In this document: positions 1 through 7,634 of the stretch, piece by piece
Numbering within the stretch: the first letter of the stretch is position 1
Layout: each line of letters opens with the position of its first letter
Source of the DNA: WVXP01 sp964348095
GTDB taxonomy: Bacteria; Desulfobacterota; BSN033; WVXP01
DNA length: 26,511 nt
Assembly (NCBI GenBank): GCA_964348095.1
Contig: CAYGBK010000059.1
Location: 1 to 26,511 of the forward strand
Direction of reading: 5' to 3'
Translations under genes and position numbers: made by a program
The notes under the pieces: model-generated
Told to the model about the DNA's origin: nothing
Database searches by the model: none
What the model saw: the letters and a program-made list of their open reading frames with translations, nothing else

Positions 1-468
1 CACTTCCACGGTGAAGGCCTCGCCCGCATAGGTGTAGCGGATCTGGGGGTTCCGGCCGAAGTAGAGGGTTCCAAAGCCGATGTTGGCCAGGTCACCATTC
101 AACCTCTGGTCGGTAAACCCAAAGGCCATGATCGACCAGGTTTGGCCAAAGAGCATGCTCGACCCGCCGCCCATATCCCACGAGGCATAGGCATGACGGA
201 GAGTCGGCGTGTCCGAAAACTCCACAAACCCCGTCACATCGCCCACGGTGGCCTTAAAGTTGATCCGGCTGTTGCCGGGACGCTGGAGGAAGAACTGGGT
301 CTGGGAGTCTTCCCCTCCAGGTTCGTTTTGGTCGCCAAGGTCCGTTAACTGCCAGCCGGCATCGATTCGGACGCTCGCACCGATGGCAAAATCGGCGACT
401 GCCCAGCTCGGCGTGCTCATGCCGAAAACAAACAAAGCTGCAGCAGCCATCACAAGTATCTTTTTCAT
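1..468 (-). CDS. Outer-membrane porin-like protein, 3' part cut off by the window edge
   Basis: The 5' part of a porin-like gene runs off the left edge; 156 codons are visible. It opens with a classical signal peptide: MKK, a hydrophobic stretch of about 15 residues, then a cleavage site after SWA near residue 23. The mature part (ADFAIGASVRIDAGWQ, then alternating polar and aromatic strands such as RINFKATVGDVTGFVEF, a FGQTW motif and GTLYFGRNPQIRYTY) looks like the amphipathic beta strands of an outer-membrane barrel, similar in style to DcaP-type or sulfate-reducer porins. Two ATGs are adjacent (471 and 468). The AGGAGG at 475-480 is 6 bases from the second and only 3 from the first, so 468 was chosen. 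A sigma70-like promoter lies about 200 bases upstream. The exact porin family and any substrate cannot be told from this part. Confidence 0.82.
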   Translation of the reverse strand, partial: MKKILVMAAAALFVFGMSTPSWAVADFAIGASVRIDAGWQLTDLGDQNEPGGEDSQTQFFLQRPGNSRINFKATVGDVTGFVEFSDTPTLRHAYASWDMGGGSSMLFGQTWSIMAFGFTDQRLNGDLANIGFGTLYFGRNPQIRYTYAGEAFTVEV

Positions 469-589
469 CATTTACCTCCTAAAATGTATGGTCTGATTTT
501 GTTTCCTTTCATGGGCATCTGCCCAAAAGACCTAAGGCCACAAGGGCCTAACCCCCATTTCACCTCCTTTCTACTCTGAGCTTTGACAT

Positions 590-638
590 GCGATTTCTGC
601 TGGCTTCCATGCCAGCGCGAAGAAGCAGCGGAAATCGC
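590..638 (-). repeat. Inverted repeat in the predicted porin leader
   Basis: The sequence at 590-602 pairs with 626-638 over 13 positions with one mismatch, which becomes a wobble in RNA. A nested alternative hairpin (599-604 with 611-616, GCTGGC/GCCAGC) would compete with it for 599-602. If the promoter at 670-699 is used, the structure lies in the long (about 195-base) untranslated leader of the porin mRNA, so alternative folding could affect expression. It could also be a passive intergenic repeat. Confidence 0.45.
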
Positions 639-669
639 TGAGAAAAGGCACGGGAGAATGGTTTTATGA

Positions 670-699
670 CCTATAACACCCAGAAATCGTACTTGTCAA
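670..699 (-). promoter_or_regulatory. Sigma70-like promoter for the porin gene
   Basis: Read on the minus strand, TTGACA (694-699) is followed after 18 bases by TATAGG (670-675). The -35 box is a perfect match and the -10 matches four of six positions. It points toward the porin start and would give a leader of about 195 bases containing the 590-638 hairpin. Confidence 0.5.
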
Positions 700-803
700 G
701 TAAAAAATCACTAAAATCGAAAAAAAATTCTCTCTCCCTTTATTCCTAACAGGCAACCTGAGAGCCATTGCAAAGATCTCAGGTTCACCGCAGAGAAGAG
801 ACT

Positions 804-837
804 CTTTTGTTTGTCAGGAGATAGCGACAAACAAAAG
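804..837. repeat. Perfect 12-bp inverted repeat
   Basis: CTTTTGTTTGTC (804-815) is exactly complementary to GACAAACAAAAG (826-837), with a 10-base loop. A second small hairpin, GCCCC-UUC-GGGGC at 844-856, follows directly. There is no U tract on either side to make it a standard intrinsic terminator. It lies downstream of the FG-GAP gene as that gene is read, so a transcription-end or RNA-stabilising role is possible. Confidence 0.5.
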
Positions 838-1099
838 CCCTCAGCCCCTTCGGGGCAATATCATGTCCAGAATGCAACAAGAGCAGGCCAGAACGCCACC
901 CCCATTTGTCGTCTTCGAAGGGAGTTCGATCTTTTCAATGCCGGTATCCTCCGGCATAGAAAAGGAAGGTCTTCTCAGCGTCCTCTGCGTCTCTGTGGTA
1001 GATGACAAGATTGAAACCCCTCTCTGCTCGAAAACACCCCCCGCTCAATTAGGAGCTAAGTGAATAGGCGTAAGAAACATATCTCCCTGATCTTCTCAT

Positions 1100-2695
1100 T
1101 CAAAAGAGTTCATAGACGAGAAGGGAACTCGATGCACCACTTCTGAGGACCCCTTTTGAGACGGCGGTGATGACAATCTCGTCCTTTCCGTCGTTGTCGA
1201 TGTCCTTGAGTTGATAGTCTGAAATGTATCCAGCGATTTCTGGGGTCTCCCAGCTTTCGAAGAACCCCATGCCCTGCCAGGTGAGATTGACGATCCGTGC
1301 CCTGTCGTAAATCCTCAGCTTCTCCACCATGTTTAGCTTGAAGGTGTTTCGGCTCACGATGACCTCGGAAATCCCGTCGCCGTCCATATCCGCCACGAGC
1401 AACCGTGGCGGTATAAACACCCGGTTTTCTGCAACATTCGAACCTTGTGAGCCGACGGAATAGAAGATATCTGTTCCACCGTAACTATCCGGGCTCTCCC
1501 ACCGGTAGGCCCCTTCTTGAGTCAATACCCGTAAATGATCGTGATAGTCCACGTAGATGACGCTCTGCTCTCCCCGTCCCTCGAGATCACCGAAGTTGAA
1601 GCTAAATACGGGAATCTCTTTTTTCGTGAGAGTCTTTTTGCTTGGATGGAAGGTCTTACCTCTCCACGAAAAGCCGTGAATCTTGCCGATCGGACGTTGA
1701 TTGACAGCCATCTTTTGGCCGACAAGGGTCTGGCCTGTTGCGGAATTTCCGATGACCCGGAAAAACCATTTCTGGCGGTCGGTGATCTTCTTAATCCTCT
1801 TCTTCTCAAATTCGAGGATAAATGAACGCAATATCCCCGTCCTCATGTTGCTCACGATGATCTCAGAAAAACCATTTCGGTTCAGGTCGGCCACGTCCAG
1901 CGTCAGAAAATCGTCGCTTCTATGTCCTTCAATCTTCCTGTACAGACGTAAACGTCCGCCGGTCACCTTGTAAATCCACAGGTTCCGCTTATCCATAAGG
2001 ACGATTTCATTCACATTGTCTCCGTCCACGTCCCCCACATCGACTCCTCTGAGAAAGGTTGACATTGTCTGAAAGGTCTCGAGGCCGCGTTGGGGCTGAG
2101 GAGGGGGAGGTTTCTCTCCACGAACTCCGTCCAGTACTTTTTCGTAAAGAGATGAGATTGTCGATTTGGCCTGAGTTTCCCCCTTTTCCTGCGGCGCTGC
2201 GGAAGCCAGTGCGATCCGTCTCCGGGTTCTGTTGGCAAATTCTGCAAGCCCCTCCATAGCAGCCTCCAAGCCCCGGTACTGGGAGGCAGCCCTTAGGGGC
2301 GGACCAGATGTTTCGATGCCAACCAATCTCGCGTCAACATTGACAAACTCTCCCACCTTGGTCAGGGTCCCGACAACCGCATAGTCCGCATCGAGGTCTT
2401 TGGCAATGCTCAGGGCCAACTGCTCGGTTATCTGATTCGTCTCTGGGCTCGGCAGGGCATTCCTCAAGGCCTCTCTATCAAGGATTTCAATATCACCATC
2501 CTCCATGAGTCGACTTGAAATGGTGACGAAGATGGCGTCTTGGAGGTAATCGAGGTTCTCCTTGGCATGAAATTGAAAGGGAAAGATTGCTACTCTGAAC
2601 GATTCCTGGCCGTGGGCTGATATTCCCATGGTCAGCGAAACGATCCATTGGATGAGCATAAGACTGAAGAGTGTCCTAGGGAGGATTCTAACCAT
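1100..2695 (-). CDS. Exported FlgO/CsgG-like domain protein with C-terminal FG-GAP (VCBS) propeller
   Basis: The product is about 531 residues. An N-terminal hydrophobic segment (MVRILPRTLFSLMLIQWIVSL) ends near AHG at residues 27-29 and looks like a Sec signal peptide. Residues about 31-165 (FRVAIFPFQFH, a DAIFVTISSRL helix, IEILDREALRNAL, LDADYAVVGTLT) resemble the FlgO/CsgG-type fold found in periplasmic assembly proteins. A proline-rich linker (PPPPQPQ, about 197-203) leads to about five FG-GAP repeats with calcium-loop signatures DVDGDNVNE, DLNRNGFSE, DMDGDGISE and DIDNDGKDE, which would form a beta propeller. The start at 2695 is preferred. An ATG at 2749 in the same frame has no ribosome-binding site, lies inside a heptamer repeat, and would bury the signal peptide. 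No strong Shine-Dalgarno is visible at 2695 either. The function is unknown; an envelope assembly or binding role is inferred from the domains. Confidence 0.8.
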   Translation of the reverse strand: MVRILPRTLFSLMLIQWIVSLTMGISAHGQESFRVAIFPFQFHAKENLDYLQDAIFVTISSRLMEDGDIEILDREALRNALPSPETNQITEQLALSIAKDLDADYAVVGTLTKVGEFVNVDARLVGIETSGPPLRAASQYRGLEAAMEGLAEFANRTRRRIALASAAPQEKGETQAKSTISSLYEKVLDGVRGEKPPPPQPQRGLETFQTMSTFLRGVDVGDVDGDNVNEIVLMDKRNLWIYKVTGGRLRLYRKIEGHRSDDFLTLDVADLNRNGFSEIIVSNMRTGILRSFILEFEKKRIKKITDRQKWFFRVIGNSATGQTLVGQKMAVNQRPIGKIHGFSWRGKTFHPSKKTLTKKEIPVFSFNFGDLEGRGEQSVIYVDYHDHLRVLTQEGAYRWESPDSYGGTDIFYSVGSQGSNVAENRVFIPPRLLVADMDGDGISEVIVSRNTFKLNMVEKLRIYDRARIVNLTWQGMGFFESWETPEIAGYISDYQLKDIDNDGKDEIVITAVSKGVLRSGASSSLLVYELF

Positions 2696-2727
2696 AACGC
2701 ACTCAAATGATATTATGCAGACGGCGA

Positions 2728-2901
2728 ATGAGCCATCAGCGGTCGGCATTCAGTAAGGATATCTTCTGATACTGCAAAATGAGAGGGCTGTCAATAGGGG
2801 CTTCAAACTCTGAAATAGCAACGACAAGAGGGATTGTTGAAAAGCCTTCAATGTCCAAAAATGGTGTGCTGAAAGCTGATCGCTGACGGCTGAATGCTCG
2901 T
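2728..2901. repeat. Intergenic element with facing arrays of degenerate heptamers
   Basis: At 2867-2901 five consecutive 7-base units fit NGCTGAN (tgctgaa, agctgat, cgctgac, ggctgaa, tgctcgt). At 2728-2755 four units in register fit the reverse complement (atgagcc, atcagcg, gtcggca, ttcagta). About 110 bases of ordinary sequence separate the two arrays, so the whole could fold into a long imperfect stem. It fills the gap between the thiolase and the FG-GAP gene. Confidence 0.55.
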
Positions 2902-2905
2902 CCTA

Positions 2906-4102
2906 TCAACAAGATACCTTCACCACCAGGGCTGCTCCAGTGTCTCCAGCGGCGCACCCCGTGAAAAGGCCATAGCCGCCACCAAGGATGACCACCTCCT
3001 CGATCAGTTCCATAATACAGCGACCGGCGGTCGGTCCCTGGGGATGCCCAAAAACAATCGGGCTGCCGTAGTTGTTGAACCCCATGACGTCGATCTCCAG
3101 TTCCTTTGCCATATAGATGTCGTTGGCGGCAAATGGATTGTGGGTCTTGATGGCCTTAATATCTCGAATATCGATTCCGGCATTTTCCAAGGCCATGCGC
3201 GCCGCGGGCACCACAGCCATGGCCATATGAGCCTTTGGGGCACGGCCAAAACCGTAGGAGACAACCTGGACCTCGACTCTGGGGTCGGTGCTGAGCTCGC
3301 GGGCCTTTTCCCTGGTCGTGACGATGACGGCGCAGTTGCCATCAGCTGGATGTGTCTGGGCACCAAAAGTATGCACCCCTTCCGGGGTGAGAGGCTTGAG
3401 CCTTGCCAGTCCCTCCTTGGTGGAGGGGGTTACGCCTTCGTCTTCCTGGAGGAGGCCTGTCTCCTTTTTACTCTTCTTATACTCTGCCGGGAACATATAT
3501 CGTTTCTGAAACTGGCGGTCGTCCGCGAGGCTACTCACATACTGTTCGTATCGCCTCAGAGCCACCTCATCGCAATCTTCCCGGGTAATACCGCCGACTC
3601 TCTTAACAACATTCTCGGCAGTCTGAACCATCCGAACCCCTCCCCAGGGGTCACAATCGAAATTGTCCATCACCCAATCCTCAGAAATCACCTGGGCACC
3701 TGGCCCAACGGGGTTTGGCCAGATGGTATGTGGGCCGTTAGAGGTTCGATCCGTCATGAGGGCAAAAACAGTTGAGTAAAGGCCCGTTTCGACGCCCAGG
3801 GCCGCCTCATTGATGCACGTGGTGGAGGTTGAACATGCCTGGGAGATGTGGCAACCGGGAATCTCAGTGGCGCCGACCAAGGCCGCCGCCCACGGGGCGG
3901 CATAGAACGAATGGAGCTGGCCGATCGTTTTCCCGAGAAAGAGATACTCGAACATTTTGGGATTGAATCCCTTTTCGGCCAGCCACCTCTTGGCTGTCGC
4001 CGCGCCAAGCTCTATTGAGTTTTCATTCTGAAGACTGCCCTGCCAACGGGCAAAAGGGGAGCTGTAGTAGCCTTCGTAAGGAATGAATGCCTTGGAATAC
4101 AT
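2906..4102 (-). CDS. Thiolase family protein (acetyl-CoA acyltransferase type)
   Basis: The product is 398 residues, the usual length for a biosynthetic or degradative thiolase. It would catalyse CoA-dependent cleavage of 3-oxoacyl-CoA, or the reverse condensation. The nucleophilic cysteine is in QACSTS (Cys90), the catalytic histidine in FGHPQGPTAGR (His353), and the second cysteine in TGCAAGDTGAA (Cys383). All three are present, although the last motif departs from the common CIGGGQG form. The start is fixed by AAGGAGGT seven bases upstream of the ATG. It lies about 500 bases downstream of a 3-hydroxyacyl-CoA dehydrogenase on the same strand, which fits a beta-oxidation or benzoyl-CoA lower pathway. 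The specific acyl substrate cannot be read from the sequence. Confidence 0.88.
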   Translation of the reverse strand: MYSKAFIPYEGYYSSPFARWQGSLQNENSIELGAATAKRWLAEKGFNPKMFEYLFLGKTIGQLHSFYAAPWAAALVGATEIPGCHISQACSTSTTCINEAALGVETGLYSTVFALMTDRTSNGPHTIWPNPVGPGAQVISEDWVMDNFDCDPWGGVRMVQTAENVVKRVGGITREDCDEVALRRYEQYVSSLADDRQFQKRYMFPAEYKKSKKETGLLQEDEGVTPSTKEGLARLKPLTPEGVHTFGAQTHPADGNCAVIVTTREKARELSTDPRVEVQVVSYGFGRAPKAHMAMAVVPAARMALENAGIDIRDIKAIKTHNPFAANDIYMAKELEIDVMGFNNYGSPIVFGHPQGPTAGRCIMELIEEVVILGGGYGLFTGCAAGDTGAALVVKVSC

Positions 4103-4289
4103 TCTGCTGACCTCCTTCTATTCTGTGTGGTTCCGTTTATCTGCAATTCCCAGCTACGCTGATGATCCAAGCGGAGCTATCCGGGTAGTTGAGAGATTCA
4201 AGCTGTGTTCTGTCGCTTACTCCTTGGATCGAGCCCACCTCTGAGGTTTTTTTGACACGGATTTCACAGATTGCGCGGATTCTTTTCTC

Positions 4290-4317
4290 GGGAAAATCAA
4301 ACCGCCTTGATTTTCCC
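4290..4317. repeat. Perfect 11-bp hairpin
   Basis: GGGAAAATCAA (4290-4300) pairs exactly with TTGATTTTCCC (4307-4317) around the loop ACCGCC. No T tract follows on either strand, so it is not a textbook terminator. Confidence 0.55.
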
Positions 4318-4445
4318 AACACTCCCCCCACCCGTGGTGTGGGGATAGGAATTCTCAGTGGAATCCTTGTGGTCGTCAAACGCATGGTATGGAGGTGCCC
4401 GGTGGTCCTACGCGCTATTTTCCCGCCAGAGGCGGAGGAGAGAGC

Positions 4446-4479
4446 GCAACTGGAATGCAGGTGCCTGTATTCCAGTTGC
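4446..4479. repeat. 15-bp hairpin with a 4-base loop
   Basis: Positions 4446-4460 pair with 4465-4479 through fifteen successive pairs (one G-T wobble) around the tetraloop GTGC. The outer arm is GCAACTGGAAT/ATTCCAGTTGC. It is the most stable-looking hairpin in the window. It lies between two minus-strand genes and has no U tract, which suggests an RNA processing or stability element, or a palindromic repeat. Confidence 0.6.
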
Positions 4480-4512
4480 TAATACTTTACTCCCGTTCCG
4501 TGAAAACCGTGT

Positions 4513-4527
4513 GTCGCCAAAGGCGAC
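4513..4527. repeat. Short hairpin GTCGCC-AAA-GGCGAC
   Basis: Six perfect pairs (4513-4518 with 4522-4527) enclose an AAA loop, about 75 bases past the end of the hydroxyacyl-CoA dehydrogenase gene as that gene is read. It is compact and GC-rich but lacks a following U run in the minus direction. Confidence 0.4.
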
Positions 4528-4602
4528 CCGTGTCGCATAACTTATGTGAGCTACGATGTGCTCTGTGAGAGACAAAAGCGGACAAAACTGTTTATTCATT
4601 GT

Positions 4603-5460
4603 TTATTCATACTCATACCATCCCGCCTTGGCCTTTCGGCCAAAACGGTTGGCTCGAATCATAGACTTTAATAATTGTGGGGCTCCCCACTTGTTTTCCT
4701 TGTTCAATTCCTTGAAAAAGTATTGGGTTACATCATGGACAATGTCGATACCCGTCAAGTCCATCAGCTCGAATGGGCCCATTGGATAGTTAAGCCCCAA
4801 TTTTACCGCCTTATCGACGTCCTCTATCGAGGCTACCCCTTCCTCCACAAGCTTGATGGCCTCGATCAGATGGGGCATCAGGACCCGATTGACAATGAAC
4901 CCGGGGCTGTCCTTTCTCACTTCGACCGGGTCTTTCCCCATATTCTTGGTCAGCTGGGTGACGGTCTCAATGGTTTCATCGCTAGTCTGAAATCCCCGGA
5001 TCACTTCGACAAGCCGCATCAAGGGGGCTGGGTTGAAGAAGTGCATGCCTGCCACACGTTCTTGACGGCTGGTGGCAGAGGCTATTTCGGTGATTGACAT
5101 GGATGATGTGTTGGAGGTGAGGATAATCTCGGGTCGACAGAGACGATCGAGTTCTTCAAAGACCCTTTTCTTAAGCTCCAGGTCTTCAAGAACGGCCTCA
5201 ATCACAAAATCCACCGTCCCGATCTCTTCCATTGACACCGTTCCTTTGATTCGATCCAGGATCGATTTCTTCTCATCTTTTGATATCTTTTGCTTTTCAA
5301 CACTGCGGATGAGGAAGCGGTCAATTGCATCGAGCCCGCTCTGTACAAACCGCTCCTCGATATCACGCATGACAACGTCAAAACCTGCCTGGGCCGCGAC
5401 CTGGGCAATACCACGGCCCATCGTGCCCACACCGAGCACACCGATTTTTTTGATCTTCAT
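4603..5460 (-). CDS. 3-hydroxyacyl-CoA (3-hydroxybutyryl-CoA) dehydrogenase
   Basis: The product is 285 residues, the length of single-domain Hbd/PaaH-type enzymes. It oxidises (S)-3-hydroxyacyl-CoA with NAD+ or works in reverse. The Rossmann fingerprint GVGTMG is at residues 10-15, with an acidic residue at the end of strand 2 (VVMRD) that favours NAD. The catalytic region contains TSNTSSMSIT (about 115-124), the histidine of MHFFNPAPLMRLVEV (His140) and the SPGFIVNR motif (about 185-192). The C-terminal helical domain ends in the typical GRKAKAGWYEYE. The start ATG at 5460 has GGGAGGA about 11 bases upstream, a rather long spacing. It is tandem with, but about 500 bases from, the thiolase. 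Both suggest acyl-CoA oxidation; the chain length or ring substrate is not determinable. Confidence 0.92.
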   Translation of the reverse strand: MKIKKIGVLGVGTMGRGIAQVAAQAGFDVVMRDIEERFVQSGLDAIDRFLIRSVEKQKISKDEKKSILDRIKGTVSMEEIGTVDFVIEAVLEDLELKKRVFEELDRLCRPEIILTSNTSSMSITEIASATSRQERVAGMHFFNPAPLMRLVEVIRGFQTSDETIETVTQLTKNMGKDPVEVRKDSPGFIVNRVLMPHLIEAIKLVEEGVASIEDVDKAVKLGLNYPMGPFELMDLTGIDIVHDVTQYFFKELNKENKWGAPQLLKSMIRANRFGRKAKAGWYEYE

Positions 5461-5688
5461 ATGCCTGGGAATCCTCCCTATCGCATGGGCTGTTGCTGTG
5501 GAAACTGTTCTATCTTTAGGCTTCTCCCGGAACGCCTACGGTCACGTCGGGTCTAACGCTGATCCATTGGAATTCCCGCGACTCTGTCCGGCCGAAACTT
5601 AGAAAGCAAGGAGATTCCGCGCTTCTCCCGGAGATCCCCAGCCAGCGAGGCCGTCCAGCTTTGACCATTTTTTCACATGTCTCAAGTT

Positions 5689-5718
5689 AGTATAAAATCG
5701 CCCGGGATGTCAAGGCAA
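5689..5718 (-). promoter_or_regulatory. Candidate promoter for the hydroxyacyl-CoA dehydrogenase
   Basis: On the minus strand TATACT (5689-5694, five of six matches) lies 18 bases after TTGCCT (5713-5718, four of six). The leader would be about 220 bases. A perfect TTGACA overlaps at 5704-5709 but is only about 9-15 bases from any -10. This is a weak call. Confidence 0.25.
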
Positions 5719-6056
5719 AAGACCTGGTGCGTGGCCTGTCTCCCGGTAATGTGGAGCGACAGAGCGATTTCTTGTCAATGGCAGAGGAGTTCTCTGAGAT
5801 TTCAAAAATGGAAACTTCTAAACCTCTCATGTTTCAACAGAATTTTGAATTCGGTGGCCCCCCCCTCATATCCCTTCGCTCCCTGTTCTCCCGTTGACCC
5901 TCCCAGCACCCCTAGTCGGACGGATGAGGACAAGCTGTTGCCCAATTTCTATAGAAACTTCCGATCAAGTTCTTATAAGAGCATTTCACCAGAAAGTGGA
6001 AAGGGAAGCTCTGAGGGCGAATCAAGATTTTTTCGCCGAAAATATCCTAGCACAGG

Positions 6057-6408
6057 GGACGTCTCCGCAATCTCTCACAGAGCACCCGGAGCCTCAGAGG
6101 GAACTTCCTCTGGATTAGTGAGAGGCCAATCCAGAGGAAATCACTTGGCCTAATTTTTCCCCTCAAAAAACTAGGCCAAAAAGCTGGTCCATCAGTTTTA
6201 TCACTCTGCGGACTCTGAGAGCTCGAGCGATACCCCGCAGATTCTCTTGGGGGAGAGTGGGCGAGAGAAACCGATGCTTTTGTGAAAGCCCGCTTTCACC
6301 TGACAAAAGTCGAGAAAAGGGATTTGCGAATGGCCCGGGCAGGTCCAACCCCCTTTCTCCGCAGATGTCTGTGAGGGATATGAGCATCCACCCACCTGAG
6401 AAAACTCC
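6057..6408. repeat. 352-base dispersed intergenic repeat, copy A
   Basis: It aligns with 8540-8891 in the same orientation over the full 352 bases, about 88% identical in the first 100 bases and roughly 75-80% in the rest by eye. Internal hairpins are 6106-6116 with 6128-6138 (TCCTCTGGATT/AATCCAGAGGA) and 6145-6158 with 6166-6179 (TTGGCCTAATTTTT arm, one mismatch). It ends about 180 bases before the hydratase start. The inverted-repeat cores vary in a pair-preserving way at one outer base pair compared with copy B. Confidence 0.8.
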
Positions 6409-6590
6409 TTGGATGACATGCTTGACAAAAGGCTGGCTTTATCAAAATAATGAAGATGAGCTTTGCGGCGGCACGGGTGGCCTATCGTTGTGGTCCCAAG
6501 GATAGCTTCAGGGAGCCCTCTGAGGGCCTTGATCGATGAGAGAAGAAATTGGGAAACCATGAGAATGAGTCATAGAGAGGAGGATATTCG

Positions 6591-7361
6591 ATGGCCTTTC
6601 AAAGAATTCTGTTTGAGGTCAAGGATTCGGTTGCCACGGCCACTATCAATCGACCTCCGTTCAATGTGCTGGACATCCAGACCATGAAGGAGATCAATGA
6701 GGCAATCGAAAAGGCGAGGGCAGAGCGTGGACTGAAGGCCCTCATGTTTGCTGCGGTTGGGGATAAGGCCTTCTCTTCAGGGGTGGATGTTCGGGACCAC
6801 ACACCCGAAAAAATGGACGAAATGATTGATGTATTTCACAGGATCTTCCGGTTGCTCTCCACGCTTGACGTCCCCACGGTCGCTGCGGTAAGAGCAATGG
6901 CTTTGGGTGGTGGGTGCGAGTTGGTGGCTTTCTGCGACATGGCGATCGCTTCTGAAAAGGCCACGTTTGGCCAACCTGAAGTGAAGGTGGGTGTTTATCC
7001 CTCCATGGCTGTTGCGTGGCTGCATCGAGTTATCGGGGCGAAGAAGGCCTACGAATTGCTGCTTACAGGAGATGCGATCAGCGCGGCGGAGGCTGAAAGA
7101 ATAGGCCTTATCAATCAAGTTGTTTCTGATGGGGAACTGGATAATGCGGTTGAAACGTTTCTCCATCGATTGAGAGAAAAAAGCTCAGCTGTCCTCAAAT
7201 GGGCCAAAACGGCCATCAGACATGGTCTAGATGTAGACTTCGAGAGAGGACTTCAGAACTCGGAGATCATCTACAAAAATGGCCTCATGAGAACCGAAGA
7301 TGCCAATGAGGGGCTTCTTGCCTTTCTTGAAAAACGAAAGCCCCTTTGGAAAGAAAAATAG
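6591..7361 (+). CDS. Crotonase-family hydratase, probably cyclohexa-1,5-dienecarbonyl-CoA hydratase-like
   Basis: The product is 256 residues, a single crotonase domain. The oxyanion-hole region FSSGVDV (61-67) and ALGGGCE (104-110) are present. Both catalytic glutamates of hydratases are retained: Glu110 in GGGCE and Glu130 in FGQPEVKVG. The SSGVDVRDHTPEKMDEMI segment, the long FHRIFRLL helix and the tail GLLAFLEKRKPLWK recall the Dch/BamR-type dienoyl-CoA hydratases of anaerobic benzoyl-CoA degradation more than classical FadB-type enzymes; that is my recollection of the family, not a search result. AGGAGG seven bases upstream fixes the start. The next gene encodes a radical-enzyme activase, which fits an anaerobic aromatic or dicarboxylic acid route. 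A general enoyl-CoA hydratase is the alternative. Confidence 0.85.
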   Translation: MAFQRILFEVKDSVATATINRPPFNVLDIQTMKEINEAIEKARAERGLKALMFAAVGDKAFSSGVDVRDHTPEKMDEMIDVFHRIFRLLSTLDVPTVAAVRAMALGGGCELVAFCDMAIASEKATFGQPEVKVGVYPSMAVAWLHRVIGAKKAYELLLTGDAISAAEAERIGLINQVVSDGELDNAVETFLHRLREKSSAVLKWAKTAIRHGLDVDFERGLQNSEIIYKNGLMRTEDANEGLLAFLEKRKPLWKEK

Positions 7362-7634
7362 GGCTCACAGAGCTGACAAGGGGCAAAGCCTTTGACCTGG
7401 ATCCCCGATACGGGCCAAACCCAGATTTTATGGGTACGGCCGGAATCTTCTGGATCATCAATGTTCCCGGAGGAGTTGATCGTCCGGCCTGATTGTTCAC
7501 CTCAAAAAAGCAGGCGAAGAAGACTTTTCCTGCGATCTTTATCTCGAGCGACCAACAGGAGCGGGTGAGAGTGCCCTTCCCTCGAGGGATACGCGATTTT
7601 CCGTATTCGAGCTGTTGGGAAAGGATTGAAGATC

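Larger units (their letters stand above)
472..1099. other. Gene-free, hairpin-rich interval between the porin and the FG-GAP gene
   Basis: No credible coding sequence is visible in these 628 bases. The stretch holds a minus-strand promoter and several inverted repeats: 590-602 with 626-638 (13 bp, one mismatch or wobble); 755-763 with 777-785 (9 bp); 804-815 with 826-837 (12 bp, perfect, 10-base loop); 844-848 with 852-856 (GCCCC, UUC loop); and 938-944 with 951-957 (7 bp). Complementary tracts related to CTCTGCG(TCTCTG)TGGT occur in opposite orientation at about 786-800 and 980-1000, of the kind seen in dispersed intergenic repeats. No open frame here has a good ribosome-binding site or protein-like composition. 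Confidence 0.6.
4103..4602. other. Gene-free interval with three strong hairpins
   Basis: This 500-base gap separates the hydroxyacyl-CoA dehydrogenase from the thiolase, both on the minus strand. It contains three clean hairpins (listed separately) and a CACGGATTTCACAGATT-like tract at about 4256-4272 of a kind often seen in dispersed repeats. An 11-base tandem repeat (ATGAATAAACA on the minus strand) sits at the 3' end of the dehydrogenase gene, around 4590-4613. No protein-like open frame is visible. The thiolase therefore probably has its own promoter, but I could not pick one confidently. Confidence 0.55.
5461..6590. other. Long divergent gap between the dehydrogenase and hydratase genes
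   Basis: This 1.1-kb stretch separates the divergent hydroxyacyl-CoA dehydrogenase (minus) and hydratase (plus). The left half carries a weak minus-strand promoter candidate at 5689-5718. The right part is copy A of a 352-base intergenic repeat (6057-6408). Between them, about 5924-6118 is open in one plus frame with a protein-like stretch (VLIRAFHQKVEREALRANQDFFAENILAQG). That frame runs into the repeat and lacks a ribosome-binding site, so it may be a gene remnant. Nothing else is recognisable. Confidence 0.5.

Noticed and set aside
2894..3775. A 293-codon open frame on the plus strand opposite the thiolase
   Set aside because: It is the antisense shadow of a thiolase with a complete active site and an ideal ribosome-binding site; its translation has no recognisable domain.
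5924..6118. Plus-strand open frame reading VLIRAFHQKVEREALRANQDFFAENILAQG
   Set aside because: No ribosome-binding site, it ends inside the repeat, and the part outside the repeat is too short to assign. At most a gene remnant.
6201..6560. Minus-strand open frame across repeat copy A that aligns with a similar frame in copy B (GGWTCPG, HKS, RPLS shared)
   Set aside because: Protein identity between the copies (just over half) is no better than expected from about 80% DNA identity, and there is no ribosome-binding site, so the repeat is not acting as a gene.
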